Assembly: GCA_947652115.1 (NCBI GenBank)
Contig: OX393562.1
Location: forward strand, 28,958,289 to 29,022,288
Length of the DNA stretch: 64,000 nucleotides
DNA from: Blastomussa wellsi
Taxonomy: Eukaryota; Cnidaria; Anthozoa; Scleractinia; Plerogyridae
Reading direction: 5' to 3'
The notes beneath the pieces were generated by a model. It made no database searches, was not told where the DNA came from, and saw only the letters and a program-made list of their open reading frames with translations. Both the position numbers and the translations under genes were made by a program. Shown piece after piece: positions 35,401-43,013 of the stretch (its first letter is position 1; every line of letters begins with the position of its first letter).

Positions 35401-38113
35401 TACAAATAGCCTACAAACGGAAAATTTGACGATCTGTACGTAGTACAAAGAGTTTTTTACTTACTGACTTATTCCTCTTCGTTCCTTCTGGAACACATAG
35501 GGCCTTGACTACAAGCCCCCATCTTTCTCGAGCTTGAGCTGTGTTCTTTGCCTCCTCCCAGGTCATGCTGATGTCTTTAGCTCTGCCTGTAGAATTCTTT
35601 TCCGTGTCAGGGATGTCTTTTCCGTTTCCCCCCGTAGCTGGTTTCAATTCACTGACTTTAACCGCTTAGCAAAGGAACAGTGCTACTTAAAATAAAATCA
35701 TTTCACTTTCTTTTTATCACAGGTTCGATTGTTGTTTGCCTACACACAAATTCCACAAGAAACTGTCAGACCACAAACAATCTCACCCCAAACCGCGCAA
35801 GCCAACCAAAGTTGTCCATCATGACGTCAAACCTGTCGCCTCAGTTCAAAGAGTACCAGTTCCAAAACTATTCGCTCTACCAAATCCAGCCGAGGCGGTG
35901 GCCCAGGAACCCCAACAATCACCTTATGAGGGTTACCAATACCAAGACGCTGCAGCTCCAATGGCACCAGTGGCACCCACCGCAGGTAATAAAGGGTTTC
36001 AGTCTTTGACACTCGAGTATCATCGATCGATCAGAATCGGGTCGCAAGTAGTCATAGCTCTGCAGTACTATGTCTTTTGGAAATGAGATCTGAGAGTTGC
36101 GTATAATTGTTTATAATTGCTTATAAAGAACAGATGAAACATGCTCCATTTTTCCGCATAGGATAGTCTGGCGATTGACAAATGTGTTCTCCTTTTCAAC
36201 TCAGAGACTCAAACGATAGTGCAGCATGTAATAAGGCCTACCAACTGACTATATCATGTTTGCCGGTGGGATATTCCCATATATGGGCTATATAGGTTTA
36301 TGCCGCGTGCGATAGGGTATGGTTTTCCGAGATTCTCGGTCCTTAAATAGGGTATCATTCTTGCTTTCTTTTTACATTGTTCCCGGTTTGATCCTTAGAA
36401 GGGTACCTAAATTGTATTAGCTACTTTGCAGTTCGTAAACAGTATGCTAAACGAAAAAAAAAATGATCTATCAACGCTTGTTAGTTTAATTTTTCTTTCT
36501 TAAATAGGGTGTCATTTTTGGGGTTTGGGTCTCAAATAGAATCCTTAAATAGATTCAGGGTTTAAGAACGTTCGCGGCACACACCTATCCGAAATTTAAG
36601 AGAGTACCCCCGGGATGTTTGTTTATTTGCTTTACAGTCAACGTTCTTTAACGCCACATCCACACTGACATTCTTTTCTTCAATTCTATTCTAAAATATT
36701 TTTAATTAAACCGTTTTAACAAAATGAAAATCAGCAACAGAAGGCTTAAAGACCGAATTTTACATAGGATTCAAGATTGTTCTAACGTGTGCTTTCTTTG
36801 TTCCAAATTTGAAGTCCACAAACATACATCAAATTAGTGACTTCTACGAAGAAAACAATTTTAAACCGAGCTTAACTAAACAGCCTTTAAAATTGTTTTA
36901 GCATTGGTGTGAATGGGGCATAAGATGGACATTATAGGACACGGAACCAACTTTTCGTATACCCTCCGAGAGGTGCCCGGCTTATATAGAGTTAAGATAC
37001 ACTTGAAATGACTGAAAAACGGCGCATAGAGACAAACACCAGTTGTCCGGCTTCGATCCGTTGGGAGAGAGGTGACGGTATTTTTAACTTCCAGACGTTG
37101 AAACACAGAACTCCAACATGACTTTTACTATTCTCACCGGTTGTAATTCTTTTAATGATGTAACATGACACTATAGTTATAACCTAACAATGCATTAATC
37201 TTTAAACAGGGATCACATGCCCAGGCTCCTGTCCGTTGGCGTGCGCGCCGTCATGTCAGTGGTCCTGTTGCTCTCCATTCTTATCACAGCCTGATCCATT
37301 AACGCAACAAGCACTGCCTTATGGAGCTGCACCAAGCAATCCAATGGTGAGCAATCAACCAGTAAGTACATCTGTCTGTCTGTCTGTCTGTCTGTCTGTG
37401 GTCTGTCAGTCAGTCAGTCATGGTTAGCCAGTCAGTCAGTCAGTTAGGTAGCTAGTTGGTCAGTCAGTCAGTCTCTCAGTCAAGTCAGTCAGTCAGTCAT
37501 TGAAGTCAGTCAGTCAAGTCAGTCAGTCAGTCAGTCAGTTAGTTCGTCGGCCAGTCAGTCAGTCAGTCAGTCAGTCAAAAAAATTCCAGAAGCATGGATT
37601 CCCACTGTCAAAAGACACAACTAACAGGAAAATAAATCGTACGTAAGCGAACCGCCAAGGGAACTACCAACTGTAACAATAAGGATCGAAATGCGCCAAT
37701 CACAGCCGGCTGTTGAAAACCAACCACTCACAGAGGAGCATCGTGCTTTATAAGGTTATGCGTAACCAATCGACCTTATCGCCTGATGAAGACTAGAAGT
37801 ATGCAGTCGAAACGTCCCTATTCACATCACAAGTGATTACATATAGTGAGACGAACGGTAATACATAATTATTATCATTATTATTTAGCTAGCAAGTAAT
37901 GCTGTTCTTTGCCTGTTTATTTTCATGTTTCCCTTGCTACAGGTTGCCATAGCACCCTCCTCACCTGGACTCGTTCCCATGGAGCCCCTGGCCTGTCCAG
38001 CGCCCTCCTGTCCAGACGCATGCGCGCCAAAGTGCTCGCGAAGCTGCTGCGCCGGAATGGAACTTCTGCCGTCATCTTGGGACAAGAGAGACACTGTGCC
38101 TAGCAGAATCTAA
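32462..38113 (+). CDS. secreted six-CRD minicollagen-like protein, gene B (7 exons, 428 aa)
   Basis: Exons 32462-32552, 33214-33264, 33529-33876, 34422-34632, 35723-35985, 37210-37361, 37943-38113; all GT-AG, phases consistent, 428 aa. An acceptor at 32437-32438 implies an upstream 5' UTR exon. Signal peptide about residues 1-20; basic KRK at 28-30 and VQR just before the first CRD. CRDs: 53-70 CHPGCKRFCLSSCKRSCC, 102-119 CPVGCPATCYPNCDSGCC, 148-166 CASQSCSATCAPLCKPDCC, 221-238 CVPQCQRVCKPICRFDCC, 325-342 CPGSCPLACAPSCQWSCC, 390-408 CPAPSCPDACAPKCSRSCC. CRD3 and CRD4 are each cut by an intron immediately before the final CC region, and only the joined exons restore the motif, which strongly supports the model. 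Linkers include eight prolines (93-100), a Lys/Pro/His-rich block (183-216) and a V/P/A/Q-rich block (about 250-320). No collagen repeat. Likely a disulfide-linked nematocyst wall component, by analogy with minicollagens. Confidence 0.88.
32670..32890 (-). mobile_element. tRNA-derived SINE in gene B intron 1
   Basis: On - a G-run is followed by box A (TGGCGCAGTTGCGAGAGCGC), about 30 bases, box B (GGGTTCGACTCC), and then a body containing GTTGTTGGTTCAGTTGCCTC. The C-run at 32875-32888 marks its upstream end. Confidence 0.7.
35470..35647 (-). pseudogene. C-terminal fragment of a LINE ORF
   Basis: On - the frame reads DISMTWEEAKNTAQARERWG then LVVKALCVPEGTKR. The pattern of T-W-x-E-A-x3-A-x-x-R-x-x-W followed by V-x-A-L-C-P is the usual C-terminus of endonuclease-type LINE reverse transcriptase ORFs. 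Upstream parts are missing. It lies in gene B intron 4. Confidence 0.65.
36010..37209. other. gene B intron 5, nothing recognised
   Basis: Mostly AT-rich intronic sequence with no supported repeat or coding feature. Confidence 0.45.
37368..37577. repeat. (CTGT)n / (CAGT)n microsatellite
   Basis: Starts as GTCT repeats just after the gene B exon 6 donor and shifts to long, interrupted (CAGT)n. It begins within seven bases of the splice donor, so slippage could affect splicing. Confidence 0.9.
37578..37860 (+). mobile_element. 3' end of a Penelope-like element inside gene B intron 6
   Basis: 37583-37624 encodes IPEAWIPTVKRHN and a stop, nearly the same as the IPEAWMPTIKKHKN near the end of the GIY-YIG ORF at 52144-52677. 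About 160 bases later comes a hammerhead-type core (37783-37816). A GIY-YIG tail followed by a hammerhead is the known layout of PLE 3' ends. The rest of the element is absent. Confidence 0.75.
37783..37816 (+). ncRNA. hammerhead ribozyme core of a Penelope-like element
   Basis: CTGATGA, a stem II (GACT pairing with AGTC across a 10-base loop), then GAAAC and GTC, in hammerhead order. The stem III of one or two pairs (ACGT) is the minimal form reported for PLE hammerheads, which act best as dimers. An extra A precedes stem II. I could not pair a convincing stem I here, so self-cleavage of this copy is uncertain. Confidence 0.65.
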
Positions 38114-40983
38114 TCTAGTACCTGTGTATTAACGTGATATTCATTCTACCACAACAAATTTAAAGCTAAAATAACAAATTAAACATACAAAAAAAGATTG
38201 GATGGAAGGTAGAGATCGTAGCTAATAAGGAGCTATGCGACCCGTGGATCAAATATCGAATGCATGGGATTTGCAGTAACTAGAAATCAAGCAAGTCAGG
38301 GTGCCCTTAAATTAAACCTCGCGTTTGTTGGCTGTAATTTTTTTTGCTTATGTTATCGCAATAACCTACTTTACCTTCGAATTATCTTCAATTTCGAAGC
38401 ATCAGGTTTTGTTTACTAAGCTCGCGCTTCGGAATTGCTGCTGTAGATTAAATTCGTTTTCGCAGGTTAATTAAGTTCTTTCGTATAAGGGTGAAGCCGG
38501 ATTAATCTAGGTTTGAAACAGATCAAGGATTTAACCCAGTGACGACATTACCACAGCATGACTACTTACCCCATCATTTGCATCATCCTTAGCAAAAATT
38601 GGCTTATAAATGAAATTTATACTTGGCGAGCTAATATCCATTAAATCAGGAGCCATTATCAAATTTAGATCGTAAATACCATGCAGTTATTTAATAAGTA
38701 AAACAAACGTTGTAAATATCTAATACATATTTAAAAGCTTTTAACTAATTTTTATCTTTTCATTGTCATTGATATTGTTATTCAATATATTTTCTTTTGA
38801 TTGGTGGGACGAACACAATAATTACTAATGACCGTTTCCATGCTAAAGACGTTAAAGTCAATCATGTGAGGAGACGTTAATGGAAAGACAATTTCTTTCA
38901 AAACTTGCTTCTTTTATCTTAAATCTGACTTATCGACCTAAAACAACCCGAAACGAGCGAAACTTGGCGTAATAAACGACCTTGGGTATTTTTGTTTAAA
39001 GCGAGGCCGACTCGAGACGACTTTAACGTCTAATATAAAGATGGTTAATAAGAAAAAGTGATTTAACGTCTGAGGACTTAAACGTCTTCTTTTAGGAGCG
39101 TCCGAACGACGCTCTTAACAGATGCTTTTAATGTCTCAGACGTTAAATGTCTCTAGCGAAAAAAACGGGCAATCCTTGGAGGGTTAGGTCGGTTAGCCAT
39201 GAAAGGAATAGTTACTCTTGTATTCAAAACAATGACCGTTTGAAATTTTTAGCTATTTTTGTCTGCATTTCATTGTCCTGCCCTCGAGCTTTCGAGGGAG
39301 ATTCTTTCACTACGTATCTGCATATATGAGAGAGATTTATATGGTCCAGGGGAAAATAGGCAATCCATTGATCACGCAAATCGTATAATTGCGACTGTGG
39401 TTTAATTCTCTAATTCTTCAATACTTCAATTATTCGATCTAGGGAAAATACACAGCAATTCCATTAACACTCGACAGACGATTGTTACAAAATTCGAAAC
39501 TTTTAATGACAGGAAACACTCACTTCTTTGGCGATATCCAGTTAGATTGTTTACAGGTCAGCGAACGAACAAACAATACGAAAACGGGTCAGCTATACAG
39601 GTCAGAAAGACGTAAACTGCTCCCAGTGAAAGATATGTCATTCATATAAAAGATTGGTACAACTTTGGTGTCCATCAAAAAAATGTGGGCGACTGGGTTG
39701 GAGGAGAGGGCAGAACTTGCGGTTGGCGAGTCAGTGGATCATTATAATTAAACGGTTTATCTGAGAGACGCTTTCGTAAATTAATGAACACAACATGCAA
39801 TACGACGAATAGAATGCTCTTTTCCCATTGGACTAAACTAAATGGTTGCAAGAAAAGAACTGGGCGTAACGCTTATTATAAACAAACAAACAAATAACAA
39901 CAATGAAACAGTTTTGATCAGTGGTTCAAGGAAACTAAATAAAAAATAAAAGAATAAAGTGAACAAGGAGCAAATGACAGCCGACAAAATGTTAGCAACA
40001 GGAGGTCCACATGGCGTTATTTCATAAAGATTTTATTTCTTATTTCGCATTTCACTTCATGTAAAACTGTCCAAATTTTCCGTTTCAATGCCCGAAAAAA
40101 TAAAAGTAGTGCAAAGAGATCTTTTGGTGCAATTTATTTTCTTTTGAATGCCTAGAGATCTGCAGACAGACAAGACAATATCCGTGTCGTCATTTACGAA
40201 CAGGTGCCAAAAGGGATTTACAGGTTGCTAACAAACGCCAGGCAATAAGTGTCCAAGGGTTTAATAATTCATGGTATCCCCTTTTTCTTGCCCTAAGACT
40301 GTAATCGATGACCCTTTTATAAGCAGCCTGAGAAATATAATTTTTGCCACCATCTGGAAGAGGTAGGTTTTCTTGTTAAATTATAATATTTTCCTTCTTT
40401 ATTGCTTTTTAGGTTGAAATATAGGAAAATTTAAAATTAACATTCTTTGAGAAACGGACAACGTGCTTAGTTTGTTGAATGTAATTCCTGAACAACTGAG
40501 ATGGGCGCTTCGGAGAGATTGTTAATTATCGTGATATATTGTCGAGTATACCGCCCTTTAAACTGTTGTCTTTTCGTCGTTTGATCGGCTGGAGTACTTT
40601 TCTGTATTATAGCCTGTTTGTTTTGTCTAAATTCCTTGTCAGATCATAAATATTGTCGGAACGGGGCAAACAACACCGAGAGGTTAGTTGCATTTAGACA
40701 ATGTTTGCTACTTCATTTTCTTATATTTAAATCCTAAGCATTGCTATCAAACCACAGTATTCAAGAGATTGACGAAACCAAAGCGCTCTCAATACGATGT
40801 ACAAATACAGGTGCGATTTTATATGGCGATATTACTTTACAGCAATATCAATACCTTAAAATCACATCACTCGTACGAGCGTTTTTCTGTCTCCAGAACT
40901 GATAAACACGGAGAACAATAAGCAGCTTCGATTGGAAATCTAGCTACCCGTACAGCTCAGTAACAGGACCAAAGTACTGAATT
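38114..40983. other. intergenic spacer between gene B and a Penelope-like element
   Basis: AT-rich. GACGTTAAA/TTTAACGTC words recur between 38850 and 39150 in both orientations, suggesting a decayed foldback element. Otherwise nothing is recognised. Confidence 0.45.
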
Positions 40984-41037
40984 ATATAATTTGGTTTTAT
41001 CAACTGGGTTGATAATGTCAATTGGCCACCGTAAAGA

Positions 41038-41085
41038 GATTCAAGAGCTGACGTTTCGAGCGTTAGCCTTTCGTCGGAGCGAATC
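41038..41085 (-). ncRNA. hammerhead-like motif, left terminal repeat
   Basis: On -, GATTC, then GCT, CCGACGA, a stem II-loop, GCTCGAAAC, GTC, AGC and GAATC. Stem I can form as GCT/AGC plus GATTC/GAATC across an internal loop. The core has C in place of U at the second position of CUGANGA, which would weaken catalysis. Stem II is altered by AAGGC versus AGGGC in the other copy. Confidence 0.5.
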
Positions 41086-41192
41086 AAGGAATTGTGCGTC
41101 GTGTGTTTTTATATACAGAAAGATGGAGCTTCGCTATTGGCTGGTGCCTGGTAACGTGAAAACTTCGAAATAAATTAGTTGAATGAAAAGCG

Positions 41193-41818
41193 TTAATTGA
41201 TACCGTGAGGATTAAGAGTGCCGATTTGAAAAATAAATTTTTGTTCTAGAGTTTTACGGCTTTCCGTGTTTCCTTGGTGAAGGGAAAGGCCGCAGACTGC
41301 CATATGTTGCTTAGAATGATTTGGGAGATTGAAGTGTCTCGCGAATGGTTTCGATGCATATGCATTTTTGTCGTCTTTCTCTACGTCACGAAGGTGTTCT
41401 CGGAATCGGTCGCCAAGTCGTCTCCCTGTTTCGCCGATGTATAATTTTTTGCAAAGAGTGCAAGTTATACAGTAGATGGCATTGGCTGAGGTACAGGTGA
41501 AATGATCAGTGATTTTGATAGATCGCTTGGGTCCCGATATTTTGTCAACGTTGTGAATGAAAGGGCATGTTTTGCATCGTGCGCGAGCGCATTTAAAAGT
41601 TCCGGGTTGATCACTAGTTTGGAATGCACTTCTGACTAAAAAGTTACCTATGTTTTTGTCGCGTTTAAATGAAATTAATGGAGGTTGCGAAAAGATTCTA
41701 CCAGTGTCGGGATCATTTTGAAGTAATTTAAAGTTTTTGAGAATGATGGATTTAACTGCGTGGTTGTTAGGGTGAAATGTGAGGGTGAATGGAATTCTAT
41801 CGTTGTTTTCTCTCTGTG
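41193..41818 (-). CDS. Penelope-like GIY-YIG endonuclease ORF, 5' part lost in gap
   Basis: Reads on - from the gap to a stop at 41193. In order: a RT-C-terminal-like segment (IPFTLTFHPNNHAVKSIILK), a cysteine cluster (CARARCKTCPF) as in the PLE linker, then the GIY-YIG core (AIYCITCTLCKKLYIGETGR) with following R and EHL residues, and a histidine-rich stretch (FARHFNLPNHSKQH). The order is typical of Penelope-like elements, where the endonuclease nicks target DNA. The frame is intact over about 208 codons, so this copy may be young. Confidence 0.85.
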
Positions 41819-42018
41819 NNNNNNNNNNNNNNNNNNNNNNNNNNNNNNNNNNNNNNNNNNNNNNNNNNNNNNNNNNNNNNNNNNNNNNNNNNNNNNNNNN
41901 NNNNNNNNNNNNNNNNNNNNNNNNNNNNNNNNNNNNNNNNNNNNNNNNNNNNNNNNNNNNNNNNNNNNNNNNNNNNNNNNNNNNNNNNNNNNNNNNNNNN
42001 NNNNNNNNNNNNNNNNNN
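41819..42018. other. assembly gap (200 N)
   Basis: Exactly 200 unresolved bases inside the Penelope-like element, probably a placeholder where inverted repeats collapsed. Real length unknown. Confidence 0.95.
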
Positions 42019-42071
42019 AATAGCGAAGCTCCATCTTTCTGTATGTAAAAACACACGACGCACAATTCCTT

Positions 42072-42119
42072 GATTCGCTCCGACGAAGGGCTAACGCTCG
42101 AAACGTCAGCTCTTGAATC
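42072..42119 (+). ncRNA. hammerhead-like motif, right terminal repeat
   Basis: GATTC, GCT, CCGACGA, then stem II GGGC/GCTC around a TAAC loop, GAAAC, GTC, AGC and GAATC, the last pairing with the first. Everything fits a type I hammerhead with a one- or two-pair stem III, except CCGACGA for CUGANGA. Confidence 0.55.
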
Positions 42120-42184
42120 TCTTTACGGTGGCCAATTGACATTATCAACCCAGTTGATAAAACCAAATTATATTGTTATACTTT

Positions 42185-42226
<42 letters not shown>

Positions 42227-42249
42227 CTATTCAAAGTACTGAATTGTTA

Positions 42250-42510
42250 AGGCATTTTGTGGAGGTCTGGTGGGAGGCGCGGTCAGTACGGTTAGTGCGC
42301 TGGACTCCGGTTCGAACGGCCTGAGTTCGAGCCTCTGCCGGGGCACTGCGTTGTGTTCTTGAACACTTTTCTCCCATAGTGCCGCTCTCCAACCGAAAGT
42401 ATAAATGGGTACCGGTGAATTGTTGGGGCAACCTAACATGCCGAAGAATACTGGGAATAACCTGCAATGGGCTAGCATCCCATTCAGGGGGGGGGGGGGG
42501 GGGGTGAAAA
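42250..42510 (+). mobile_element. tRNA-derived SINE, fullest copy in the window
   Basis: Box A region (GCGGTCAGTACGGTTAGTGC) and box B (GAGTTCGAGCC), then the body words GCACTGCGTTGTGTTCTTGA, AAGTATAAATGGGTACCGG and AATGGGCTAGCATCCCATTC, ending in a G-run at 42487-42503. Fragments of the same body occur at 47700-47890, 49440-49670, 50290-50445 and 59610-59740. Confidence 0.75.
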
Positions 42511-42557
42511 TACTTCTAGCCGTTTCATGCTGCAGAATTCGGAGTTAAGCGCCGGCA

Positions 42558-42586
42558 GTGTGTGTCACTGTAAGTGACACACACTA
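42558..42586. repeat. perfect hairpin
   Basis: GTGTGTGTCACT and AGTGACACACAC surround a three-base GTA loop, about 430 bases upstream of the CRD gene C start codon. It has a perfect stem but no U-tract, so it is not a recognised terminator type. Confidence 0.6.
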
Positions 42587-43013
42587 TATATACATTTGAT
42601 CAAAAGCAAATCTCACTCCGCGAACATAGCTGTTCCAACCGTCGCCAATTAGTTAGGGAGTAGCGCAAAAAGGGGCAAGCGTGAAGAATGGTGAGGGAAA
42701 AAGGGCCGAGTTTGGGGTAAGTTCTCTCTCATCCCCCCTATTTATTGCTCTGTCGGTGATTCGTCCGAAGTGTTGAAAAGCGCCCTATAAACTCTACTAG
42801 CTGTAAAATGCGCTTCGTTGGCAATTTGTTGAATAATAAAACAATTATCCTGCTCAATCTTGCTATTCGCTATAATAATTTTTTGATAATTGTTCAATGT
42901 AATCCAACCAATGCAAGCCGTGCCCTCCACCATCCTCCTTACCCCTCTTTCATGATAACACCATCTGGTGCAATTATTTTGCAGCTTTCTTAAGGTGTAG
43001 TGTTGCGATCGAG

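Larger units (their letters stand above)
40984..42238 (-). mobile_element. Penelope-like element (family 1) with inverted terminal repeats
   Basis: The left end (40984-41138) and the right end (42019-42176) are inverted copies of about 155 bases; the right side continues to 42238 with GTTTCTTTAGAAAC and CTTACCCCCTC, also seen at 20364 and 46232. On -, the interior encodes a GIY-YIG endonuclease. The 5' portion is lost in the assembly gap, so whether a reverse transcriptase is present cannot be seen. Both terminal repeats hold a hammerhead-like fold. Confidence 0.85.

Noticed and set aside
41675..42166. Protein frames running through the N block
   Set aside because: The frames are artefacts of unresolved bases; only the part below 41818 is supported.
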